Positions 25,213 to 32,809 of a stretch of 64,000 bases of DNA are shown piece after piece (position 1 is the stretch's first letter; every line of letters starts with the position of its first letter). The notes beneath the pieces were generated by a model. The model saw nothing but the letters and a program-made list of their open reading frames with translations, was not told the DNA's origin and ran no database searches. The translations under genes and the position numbers were made by a program. The stretch is from Lachnospiraceae bacterium (GTDB lineage Bacteria; Bacillota; Clostridia; Lachnospirales; Lachnospiraceae): assembly GCA_016288005.1 (NCBI GenBank), contig JAEEXY010000003.1, forward strand, positions 26,801 to 90,800. Reading direction: 5' to 3'.

Positions 25213-26583
25213 TCAGGCAATCGCCGGCCTTTCTTCACTTCTTATGCTCTTAAACGCAGCCGCCATGAGCGCAACGGCCAGTACAAGAACGACCGCGTCG
25301 GTGATGAGCTGCGCATAGAATACGCCTGCCACGCTGTTGGTGAATACATAAGGCAGTATCAGGACAAGGGGCAGGAAGAGCAGTATCTGTCTCAAAACCG
25401 TAAGTATAGCCGCATTGCCGCCTTTGCCTATCGCCTGGAAGAACGTGATCGAGAGGATCAGCACGCCGTACGTGATGTAGGACGCGAACAGCACTCTGAG
25501 CATCGGCGCTCCCATTTCGACGATGGAGGCATCGGTTATGAACATGGACAGCATGGTTCTGGGCGCGATCATGATCGGAATATAGAATACCGACGCAAGG
25601 AGCGTGGCCGCTATCATAAACGCTTTGTTGAAGGAACGCACACGGCCGTATTCCTTTGCCCCGTAGTTGGTTCCGATCGCAGGCTGGTATCCCTGGCTTA
25701 TGCCCCACAGAGGGATAAACGAGAACGCCTGAAGGCTGAGCGCGGCGCCGAGTATCGTCTGCCACTCACCGCCGCCGCAGCGCTCAACGGTATTGTACAT
25801 AACAGTCTGCTGAAGCATGGTCATTACCTGCATGAGCATCGCGGAGACTCCGACGCTGAACACGGACTTCGATACGGAACCTATGACACCTATCCTGTTT
25901 ATTTTAACCGTGTCGCTCTTTTTTGTAAAATATACGATCGCGAGAACGGCCTGGAATACCTGTGCCGTTACCGTTGCCGCCGCGGCTCCGAGGATACCGT
26001 TTTCTTTTCCGAATAACAGGATGAATAAGGGGTCGAGTATAATATTCAGGATCGCTCCCGAACCCATGATGAGCATGGCGGTCTTAAGCTTGCCTTCGCC
26101 GCGCATTACCATGTTCGACGACTGCGCGAAATTAACGAAGAGCGATCCGCAGAACACCAGCTTTAAATATCTGTTTGCCTCAACAAGTATCTCTCCCTTC
26201 GCTCCCGAAAGAGACAGCAGGGGCTTTGTGAATATCAGCCCGATGGCGGTGATGATCAGTGACAGGATCAAAACCCACGCGATCAGGTTGCCCATGATCT
26301 TGTCAACGGTCTGACGGTCCTTTTTACCGATGGCCCTTGAAAGCACGGATGCCGAACCGGTTCCGATCAGAGTCGATATTCCGCTGTTGAGCAGCGTAAA
26401 AGGATAAGAAACCTTGACCGCCGTCATTGCCTCGGGTCCTACCATCCTCCCCACAAAAACGGCATCCATAAAGTTGTACAGTCCGATAACGACCATTCCC
26501 AGGATCGCCGGAATACTTAGTGAAAGCATTGTTTTGACAATGTTTCCGCTTACGAGATTATCCCTTGCATTAGTATTGCTCAT
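25213..26583 (-). CDS. MATE-family efflux transporter
   Basis: About 456 residues from the ATG at 26583, which has AAGGGAG seven bases upstream; the open frame to 26673 runs through the operator palindrome. Twelve membrane helices in two related halves are seen, with the MATE starts SIPAILGMVVIGLYNFMDAVF and a second-half LQAFSFIPLWGISQGYQP. Members export cationic compounds or natural products in exchange for Na+ or H+. It heads the MATE-AraC-S-component operon. An operator-like palindrome lies 25 bases upstream. Confidence 0.93.
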   Translation of the reverse strand: MSNTNARDNLVSGNIVKTMLSLSIPAILGMVVIGLYNFMDAVFVGRMVGPEAMTAVKVSYPFTLLNSGISTLIGTGSASVLSRAIGKKDRQTVDKIMGNLIAWVLILSLIITAIGLIFTKPLLSLSGAKGEILVEANRYLKLVFCGSLFVNFAQSSNMVMRGEGKLKTAMLIMGSGAILNIILDPLFILLFGKENGILGAAAATVTAQVFQAVLAIVYFTKKSDTVKINRIGVIGSVSKSVFSVGVSAMLMQVMTMLQQTVMYNTVERCGGGEWQTILGAALSLQAFSFIPLWGISQGYQPAIGTNYGAKEYGRVRSFNKAFMIAATLLASVFYIPIMIAPRTMLSMFITDASIVEMGAPMLRVLFASYITYGVLILSITFFQAIGKGGNAAILTVLRQILLFLPLVLILPYVFTNSVAGVFYAQLITDAVVLVLAVALMAAAFKSIRSEERPAIA

Positions 26584-26607
26584 AAAAAAACTCCCTTTCT
26601 GAAATGT

Positions 26608-26623
26608 GTTAGCATATGCTAAC
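26608..26623. promoter_or_regulatory. TetR-type operator, MATE operon
   Basis: GTTAGCATATGCTAAC is a perfect 16-base palindrome, 25 bases upstream of the MATE start. The half-sites GTTAGC and GCTAAC with a 4-base spacer recur at 26743, 30883 and 34654. Confidence 0.75.
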
Positions 26624-26704
26624 CGGTGGTGAGTATATGGCAACCGCCCGTCAAAAACCACTCCAAAAAGCAATCAGCACTCCGATCAGCAATTATTTTT
26701 CCGC

Positions 26705-26758
26705 TTGACAATTGCCGGTTAGCATTGTATAACTGTTTCTTGGTTAGCGCAAGCTAAC
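26705..26758 (+). promoter_or_regulatory. Sigma-A promoter with two GTTAGC operators
   Basis: TTGACA (26705-26710), a 17-base spacer and TATAAC (26728-26733) form a near-consensus promoter for the secreted-protein gene. A degenerate operator, GTTAGC-ATTG-TATAAC (26718-26733), overlaps the -10, and a full one, GTTAGC-GCAA-GCTAAC (26743-26758), lies just past the expected start point. Binding there should block transcription. Confidence 0.8.
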
Positions 26759-26782
26759 TTAAATTCCTAAGGAGGGTGGTTT

Positions 26783-28165
26783 ATGAGATCATTTTTTAAC
26801 AAGGCAGCCGCTCTGTTCCTGGCACTGGTACTTTGCCTGGGCATTGCCGGTCCTGCCGCAACACAGGTAAGGGCAGAGGAGTCCGTAACAGCTGCACAGG
26901 AGGGCAAGGATTTCCTTAAAAACGTTATCGGAGAATACGTTCCCCTGTTTGAAGGCGCTTCTTTTGAAGCAAAGTACGATCACTACTGGCACGATTATTC
27001 CGCAGCTGTAGCGGGCGAATCCATGGCCGATATGTGCGTTGCCATGATGAAGCAGGCCATAGGCGCATCGACCTACGGCAAGGACGCAGGTGAGGAGTTC
27101 TTCTGCGGATTTACCGCGGATGTGGTAAAGATCGCGTTCGGCGGCGAAGACGGAACCGACGTTACCTATACTCTTAAGAACGGCAAGACCGTCAAGCATT
27201 CCTATGTCTATGTAAAGGACGCTGCAGCAACGGGCGAGGCCGAAGGCCAGGAGATGGTCATGAACGGCTATCTGTACAAGAGCGCCGACGGCAACAAGGA
27301 TGAGTTCACTTATCTCTATATGTGCCCCGATACTCCCGATACCACATATCATCTCGAGTTCAGATATGGCAGCGACGAAAAGAATATCTTAAAGCTGACC
27401 GACGGCAAATATAAGAACTGGCTCGCGGCGGGCTTTACCGCTTCGGCTCTCGACGATCCTAAGGAAGAGCTGATCAGCCGTGTTATCGGCCTCTTCGTTT
27501 ACGAGAATCTCGAAGCGATGAGCGGTGACGAGTGTGCCGCCCAGAGAGCCTCCATAGCAGGCACCTGGGATATGGACACCACCGCGTTCAAGGATTATCC
27601 CGGATATGAGAACGCATCGATGTATATCGAGCTCTCGGCCACAGGCACAGGCAAGTCCTACGTTGACATGACCGGCAGCGGCGCCTACATGCTCGCGAGC
27701 GAGTATCCTTTCTATACTTACGATACCAAGGATGCTTCCGGCACCGAAAAGGGTGTTTATCTGGTCGTAAGCGGTGACGAGGGATTAAAGACAGCCACCT
27801 ACGAGATTTCCGAAAAGGACGGCGTAAAGACGCTTCTCTTCAACTCATCCGAAGGCGTTATCACCTACTACGGCCGCAATGCAGTCATCGCAGCTCCCGA
27901 GATCACAAAGACAAAGGTAAAGAAGTCGAAGACCCTTACCGTAGCCTGGAAGGCTGTTGAGAACGCTGACGGCTATGAAGTAACCTACTCCACGAGCAAG
28001 AAGTTCAAGAAGGCCAAGACCGTATCCGTATCAAAGGCTTCCGCAAAGATAAAGAACCTCAAAAAGAAGAACTATTACGTAAAGGTCCGCGGATATGTGC
28101 TCGATCCTCTCGGAAACAAGGTTTACGGCGAATACTCACAGACATCGGTGATCAAGAACAAATAA
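26783..28165 (+). CDS. Secreted protein with C-terminal fibronectin-III-like domain
   Basis: A 460-residue protein. Residues 1-31 are a clear signal peptide (Lys, hydrophobic core, cleavage near VRAEE). Residues 35-250 form one domain with several aromatics and His (KYDHYWHDYS) and a MPDT-like segment (CPDTPDTTYHLEFRYGS). Residues 255-370 form a second, beta-rich domain starting GTWDMDTTAF. Residues 370-460 look like an Fn3 domain (TVAWKAVENADGYEV) rich in Lys. No lipobox, sortase motif or surface repeat is seen. It shares its control region with the MATE operon, so it may bind that system's substrate outside the cell. The function is not known. Confidence 0.85.
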   Translation: MRSFFNKAAALFLALVLCLGIAGPAATQVRAEESVTAAQEGKDFLKNVIGEYVPLFEGASFEAKYDHYWHDYSAAVAGESMADMCVAMMKQAIGASTYGKDAGEEFFCGFTADVVKIAFGGEDGTDVTYTLKNGKTVKHSYVYVKDAAATGEAEGQEMVMNGYLYKSADGNKDEFTYLYMCPDTPDTTYHLEFRYGSDEKNILKLTDGKYKNWLAAGFTASALDDPKEELISRVIGLFVYENLEAMSGDECAAQRASIAGTWDMDTTAFKDYPGYENASMYIELSATGTGKSYVDMTGSGAYMLASEYPFYTYDTKDASGTEKGVYLVVSGDEGLKTATYEISEKDGVKTLLFNSSEGVITYYGRNAVIAAPEITKTKVKKSKTLTVAWKAVENADGYEVTYSTSKKFKKAKTVSVSKASAKIKNLKKKNYYVKVRGYVLDPLGNKVYGEYSQTSVIKNK

Positions 28166-28201
28166 GATCGTCAGACCGATCATACCTGATTCTCCCTATA
28201 C

Positions 28202-28240
28202 AAAGAGACCGCCCCGAAACTCAGGGCGGTCTCTTTATGT
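28202..28240. terminator. Bidirectional terminator
   Basis: AAAGAGACCGCCC (28202-28214) and GGGCGGTCTCTTT (28224-28236) pair perfectly over a 9-base loop. It lies between the convergent secreted-protein and P-type ATPase genes. Confidence 0.9.
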
Positions 28241-28269
28241 CATTATCCCAGGAAAGGAAGTGCCGTATT

Positions 28270-30351
28270 TTATGTTTCCGGCAGCAGCTTCGTCATGCTC
28301 TTCAGACCCAGTACCACGGTAGAGCCGTTGTGCAGCGCCGCGGACGTTGCGGGCGGCAGTATGCCGATTATCCCGAGTCCGATGAGCGCTGTATTAAACC
28401 CGACTATCGTGCGGTAGTTGAAGCGTATGCGCTTCATCAGCAATGTACTGATCTCGCGCAGGGTCACGATGCTCTCAAGGTCCGACGAGCTGATCGTGAT
28501 ATCCGCTATCTGTCTGGCTATCTCCGCGCCGTCACTGATCGCTATGCCGGCGTCAGCCGCGGAAAGCGCAGGTGAATCGTTTATGCCGTCGCCGACCATG
28601 ATCACATGCCTGCCCTCCGACTTTGCCTTTTCAACGTACCTGGCTTTATCTTCGGGAAGGACCTCTGCGTAAAACTCATCGATCCCGGCCTCGGAGGCGA
28701 TCTTTTTAGCGGTCCTCTCACTGTCTCCGGTCATCATTACAATGTGCTCAAAGCCCTGTTCGCGGAGCTTTTCAACTACGCTTCCCACCTCTTCGCGCAT
28801 CGGATCCTCTATGAGGATGCAGGCCGAGAGCATGCCGTTCTTTGCGAAATACAGATGCGAGTACTCATCGGGCAGGGAATCGAACATCTGCCTTTTATCC
28901 TCGGGGATGTGTACTCCTTCGTCCTCAAAAACAAAGTGATAGCTTCCGATCACGGCTTTTTCGTTATTGATCTCCGACGCTATGCCGTGGGCTACGATAT
29001 ATTCGACATTCGTGTGAAGTTCTTCATGCAGGAGCCCCTTATCCTCGGCCGCCCTGACTACGGCCCTGGCCACCGAATGAGGAAAATGCTCTTCGAGACA
29101 GGCCGCCTGACGGAGCAGCTCGTCTTCCGGTTCGCCGTCAAACGATACCACTCTGACGACCGTGGGCTGTGCCTTGGTAAGCGTTCCCGTTTTGTCGAAA
29201 ACTATCGTATCGGCATCGGCCACCGCCTCAAGGAACCTGCCTCCCTTGACGGTTATGTCGTACTCGGAAGCCTCCTTGATAGCGGAGAGCACCGATATGG
29301 GCATCGCCATTTTCAGCGCACAGGAATAATCAACCATCAGCACCGATACAGCCTTGGTGATATTGCGGCTGATCGCCCAGGTAAGGCCGGATGCCAGCAG
29401 TGTGTAGGGAACCAGTCTGTCGGCCAGTCTCTCGGCCTTGCTCTCAAGTGAGGATTTGAGTTTTTCCGACTCCTCGATCATCTTTACGATCTTGTCAAAA
29501 CGTCCGCAGCCCCCGGTCTGGGTAACCCTGACCGTGAGCTCTCCTTCCTCGGCAACGGTCCCTGCAAACACACTCATGCCCACTCCCTTATGCACCGCGA
29601 CAGACTCTCCCGTCATCGAAGCCTGGTTGACCATAGCCTCACCGGATACCACCTCGCCGTCAAACGGGATCATGTTTCCCATCCGCACGATGACCCGGTC
29701 GCCGCAGCGTACCTCTGACGAATCGGCCTGAACCTCGCCGTCGTCGGTAAGAAGCCAGACTTTATCGATATTGAGCGACATGCGTCTTGCCAGATCGTCC
29801 ACGGAGCGTTTATGCGTCCATTCCTCGAGGATATCTCCGATCTTCAGCAGGAACATGACTGAAGACGCGGTATTGTAATCCCCGGTAAGGACCGCTGCCG
29901 TGATCGCGGCGGCATCGAGCATCTCCACTTGCAGTTTTCTGTTTTTGAGAGTTTTAAGCCCGCGCCATACGTACTTTACGGTCTTTGCGATGACCCACAG
30001 CCTGCGCAGGTCGAAGGGAATGATAAGCCGTTTTCCGTAATGCAGGAGCACGGAAGTCACGAGCCGGTCGTAATACTGCGCCGAGAGCTCTCTTCCCGAG
30101 CACTCGAATACCTTTTCGGGGACCTGCACCGTATCAAAGGAAAAGCCTTTTACGATCTCGATCGCCCGCTCCCTGTCACAGTCAAAAACGATCACGGCAT
30201 CGGCGGTTCTCTCGTAGACCTTTGTTTCCCTGATCTCGGGGAAAGTGCCCAGATAATACTCGAACGTGTCCGCCTCCCTGAAACTCATGCGCTTCATGGG
30301 CAGATGCAGCCTGATCCTGTTCTTTATCTCATGTTTGATCGTGAATCTCAT
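28270..30351 (-). CDS. P1B-type heavy-metal ATPase lacking the CPC motif
   Basis: A 693-residue P-type ATPase. It has MTGES, the phosphorylation site DKTGTLTK, the HP-like pair (EEHFPHSVARAV), the GDGIN hinge, and NDSPALSAADAG. The membrane-helix motif that is usually CPC is here SCALKMAMP, and the last helix region has LHNGSTV. The N-terminal 100 residues look like a degenerate, Cys-free metal-binding-like domain. The lack of CPC points away from Cu(I)/Zn(II) classes, and toward a CtpC/CtpV-like or other first-row metal. The start overlaps the DUF6110 stop by 4 bases. The metal is inferred, not shown. Confidence 0.88.
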   Translation of the reverse strand: MRFTIKHEIKNRIRLHLPMKRMSFREADTFEYYLGTFPEIRETKVYERTADAVIVFDCDRERAIEIVKGFSFDTVQVPEKVFECSGRELSAQYYDRLVTSVLLHYGKRLIIPFDLRRLWVIAKTVKYVWRGLKTLKNRKLQVEMLDAAAITAAVLTGDYNTASSVMFLLKIGDILEEWTHKRSVDDLARRMSLNIDKVWLLTDDGEVQADSSEVRCGDRVIVRMGNMIPFDGEVVSGEAMVNQASMTGESVAVHKGVGMSVFAGTVAEEGELTVRVTQTGGCGRFDKIVKMIEESEKLKSSLESKAERLADRLVPYTLLASGLTWAISRNITKAVSVLMVDYSCALKMAMPISVLSAIKEASEYDITVKGGRFLEAVADADTIVFDKTGTLTKAQPTVVRVVSFDGEPEDELLRQAACLEEHFPHSVARAVVRAAEDKGLLHEELHTNVEYIVAHGIASEINNEKAVIGSYHFVFEDEGVHIPEDKRQMFDSLPDEYSHLYFAKNGMLSACILIEDPMREEVGSVVEKLREQGFEHIVMMTGDSERTAKKIASEAGIDEFYAEVLPEDKARYVEKAKSEGRHVIMVGDGINDSPALSAADAGIAISDGAEIARQIADITISSSDLESIVTLREISTLLMKRIRFNYRTIVGFNTALIGLGIIGILPPATSAALHNGSTVVLGLKSMTKLLPET

Positions 30352-30593
30352 TCTTCAACGACTTCCTTTTTCGCTCTTTCCTCGTTGATGGACTTGGCCT
30401 CGGCATAGATGTCGGAGCAGTTCTCCTGGAGGGTCGTCACCTGCGTAACGAGACAGTCCTTTGCCCTCAATACGCCTGCCGTGCAGTGCGCATAAACCTT
30501 CTTCGCGTCCTTTGAGGACAACAGTTTGATACCTTCGAGCCCAAACAGTGTGCCCAGCGCAAATAATCCGATTCCCTTAAGTTTCATGATCAT
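30348..30593 (-). CDS. DUF6110 single-helix membrane protein, PacL-like
   Basis: An 81-residue protein: one membrane helix (about 3-22, LKGIGLFALGTLFGLEGIKLL) followed by a short cytoplasmic helix starting SSKDAKKVY and rich in Lys and Glu, with an acidic end. DUF6110 genes are repeatedly found beside P1B ATPases in Clostridia. Its layout resembles the mycobacterial PacL (DUF1490) partners of CtpC and CtpV, which anchor and feed metal to their ATPases. That comparison is inference from architecture only. It overlaps the ATPase start by 4 bases and follows the HMA gene by 6. Confidence 0.8.
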   Translation of the reverse strand: MIMKLKGIGLFALGTLFGLEGIKLLSSKDAKKVYAHCTAGVLRAKDCLVTQVTTLQENCSDIYAEAKSINEERAKKEVVEE

Positions 30594-30599
30594 ACCTCC

Positions 30600-30848
30600 T
30601 TAAAATCCAAAGAATCTCTTTTTGTATGGTTCGGTGCTCACTGAGAGCACAGTATACCCGGTCTCGTCTATCGCGGCCTTAAGCGCCGCTTCATCGGGTG
30701 CCGCATCGGTCACAAAACTGCTCTCGCCTTTGGTGTGTGAGCTCTTAACCTTCGCCGCATCCGGTACCGCTTTTCTGATCGCGTCGTTGACATGTGCCTC
30801 GCACATACCGCACATCATGCCGTCGATCTTCAGTGTTGTCTTGATCAT
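30600..30848 (-). CDS. Heavy-metal-associated (HMA) domain protein
   Basis: An 82-residue single HMA domain with the metal-binding loop GMMCGMCE near residue 10, the standard M-x-C-x-x-C. The rest is a ferredoxin-like fold, ending in a basic tail. Such proteins bind Cu(I) or another soft metal in the cytoplasm and pass it to a P1B ATPase. It is the first gene of the HMA-DUF6110-ATPase unit, just downstream of a promoter and operator. Confidence 0.92.
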   Translation of the reverse strand: MIKTTLKIDGMMCGMCEAHVNDAIRKAVPDAAKVKSSHTKGESSFVTDAAPDEAALKAAIDETGYTVLSVSTEPYKKRFFGF

Positions 30849-30882
30849 AGCTTCGCCTTTCTGTGTAAAACCGCGGAATCGT

Positions 30883-30935
30883 GTTAGATTCCGCTAACCG
30901 AATACATTATATATACGTTTGATACTTTTTTACAA
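30883..30935 (-). promoter_or_regulatory. Promoter and TetR-type operator of the HMA-DUF6110-ATPase operon
   Basis: On the minus strand, TTGTAA (30930-30935), an 18-base spacer and TATAAT (30906-30911) are followed by the operator GTTAGC-GGAA-TCTAAC (30883-30898, one mismatch from the perfect palindrome). The operator starts about 7 bases beyond the -10. The segment CGGAATC-N6-GATTCCG (30874-30893) is a second inverted repeat in the leader. Confidence 0.75.
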
Positions 30936-30995
30936 GTGTTTTCTTGATATTTTCAACACTTTGCACTATATTGGCGCATGTTTTATTTCGCACGA

Positions 30996-31034
30996 AACGG
31001 GCAGAGATTCCTCTGCCCGTTATCACTTACTAAC
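30996..31034. promoter_or_regulatory. Hairpin and degenerate operator downstream of the ABC pair
   Basis: AACGGGCAGAG (30996-31006) and CTCTGCCCGTT (31011-31021) form a perfect 11-bp stem with a 4-base loop and no T-tract. Next to it is GTTATC-ACTT-ACTAAC (31019-31034), two mismatches from the GTTAGC operator. It may end transcription of the ABC pair by another mechanism or bind the regulator weakly. Confidence 0.45.
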
Positions 31035-31074
31035 TTTTCCTGCCTCTTTTTATTCTCCTTTGATAATTCTTTTT

Positions 31075-32808
31075 TCACATCTTCCAGTTCTGCGAGATCA
31101 GCTGCTGTTTTGTCATCCTGCTGTATATGCTGTCATATCCCGACAGGAATTCGGGACTTCCCTGCTCCGCGACCACGCCGTCCTTTAAGACTACGATATG
31201 GTCCGCGTTTGCGATGGTCCTCATGCGGTGCGCGATGATCATGACTGTCTTGTTTTTGATCAGTCTCGAGAGTGCCTCCTGGATGGCTGTCTCATTCTCA
31301 GCGTCGAGCGAAGCGGTCGCCTCATCGAGGAGTATCACGGGCGCGTCCTTTAAGAATGCCCTCGCGATCGATATCCTCTGCCTCTCGCCGCCCGAGAGCT
31401 CGCTGCCGTTCTCACCGATATAAGTGTTGTATTTCTCGGGGAGCAGGTTTACGAACTCCTCACAGTTGGCGAGCCTTGCGGCCTCCATTACCTCTGCGTC
31501 GGTAGCGCCCTGCTTTCCGATGCGGATGTTTTCCATGACAGAATTGTTAAAGAGGGTTACATCCTGGAAAACGATCGAGTATTTCGTCAGCAGTGTCTCG
31601 GGGTCTATCTTTGAGATATCCGTGGCGCCGAGCGTGATGCGGCCGCTGTTAACATCCCAGAACCTTGCCGCGAGTCTCGATATAGTGGTCTTTCCGCCGC
31701 CGGACGGCCCGATCAGCGCCGTTACTTCACCCTGTTTTGCGGTAAAGCTGACATCCTTCAGCACATCCGTATCATCCGCGTATTTGAAGCCCACATGGTC
31801 GAATACGATGTCGTATCCGTTGTTGTTCAGTTCTTCAGAACCGGTCTGGATCTCGTGCGAGAGCATCTCATCCAGCCTCTCGCACTGTATGCCCGTGGAA
31901 ATGATCGCGGCAAAGTTCTGGAGCGATATCTCCATGGGGCTGTACAGGCGCGCGGCGAGCATCAGGAACATAAAGAATGTCAGCAGGTCGATCTCGCCTT
32001 TCGCGAAAAGCGCGCCGCCCGCAACGGCTGTCGTTCCGATGCCGAGCTTCAGCACGATCGCCGCGGAATTAACGTAGACCGCCATTTTAAGCTCTGTGAA
32101 CAGAGCGAATTTTTCAACCTTTTTGATCTTGACGTCGAGTTCTTCCATGTATCTGCCCTCGGCGTTGTTGGCACGCAGGTCCCTGATCGATTCAAGGCAT
32201 TCCTGGATGCCGTCGGCCATGTCCAGTTTGATCGCCTGGTTTTTGCGGGTAGCTCTCTTTTCAGCGCCCGAGCAGCTGATCACGATGATAAAAGCAACGG
32301 GGATTACCCAGAAACTGGCCAGCACCATTCTCCAGTCGAAGAAGAAAAACATGCTGACACCGACGAGGCAAACCGAAATCACCGCACCGATCAGCTCAGG
32401 GATCCAGTGGCTCGAAGCCGTCTCGATCATCGCGCAGTCACCCATCAGGTTCGTGGTCAGATCGGCCAGATTCTTTTTGCCGAAATACGAAAGAGGCAGT
32501 TTTCTGAGCTTCTCCGCGATCATCGTGCGGCGCACTCCGCTCTCGCGGTATGTGGCGAAAAAGGTCGAATTGTACTGGATATAATTGGTTATGAAAATAA
32601 GGGCCATTATGATCACCGACCCGATCGCGTAGAACGGTATCCTGTCTTTCCCGAGGTTTCCTTCGAGCAGGTCCTTTATCAGCGTATACAGGATCCCCGC
32701 GGTCATCATCAGGACGATGTTTGTGACCGTAACGCTCACGCAGGCCTTGATCATATCCTTCGCGCCCTGTCTCGAGAGCGCGTATTTATGCTGTAATCTC
32801 TCTATCAT
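31075..32808 (-). CDS. ABC exporter half 2 (YbtP/IrtB-like)
   Basis: About 577 residues: six membrane helices then an ATPase domain with Walker A GPSGGGKT, signature LSGGERQR, Walker B VILLDEATASLD and a switch His in IAHRMRT. It starts at the ATG at 32808, one base after the preceding gene's TGA, so the two halves are coupled and should form a heterodimer. Pairs of this kind resemble the YbtPQ/IrtAB group, which imports metallophores in other bacteria despite the exporter fold. The substrate here is unknown; the neighbours favour a metal or cofactor. Confidence 0.9.
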   Translation of the reverse strand: MIERLQHKYALSRQGAKDMIKACVSVTVTNIVLMMTAGILYTLIKDLLEGNLGKDRIPFYAIGSVIIMALIFITNYIQYNSTFFATYRESGVRRTMIAEKLRKLPLSYFGKKNLADLTTNLMGDCAMIETASSHWIPELIGAVISVCLVGVSMFFFFDWRMVLASFWVIPVAFIIVISCSGAEKRATRKNQAIKLDMADGIQECLESIRDLRANNAEGRYMEELDVKIKKVEKFALFTELKMAVYVNSAAIVLKLGIGTTAVAGGALFAKGEIDLLTFFMFLMLAARLYSPMEISLQNFAAIISTGIQCERLDEMLSHEIQTGSEELNNNGYDIVFDHVGFKYADDTDVLKDVSFTAKQGEVTALIGPSGGGKTTISRLAARFWDVNSGRITLGATDISKIDPETLLTKYSIVFQDVTLFNNSVMENIRIGKQGATDAEVMEAARLANCEEFVNLLPEKYNTYIGENGSELSGGERQRISIARAFLKDAPVILLDEATASLDAENETAIQEALSRLIKNKTVMIIAHRMRTIANADHIVVLKDGVVAEQGSPEFLSGYDSIYSRMTKQQLISQNWKM

Positions 32809-32809
32809 C

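Noticed and set aside
31795..32796. A 333-codon plus-strand frame opposite ABC half 2
   Set aside because: It is the complement of conserved ABC membrane-domain codons and has no recognisable fold.
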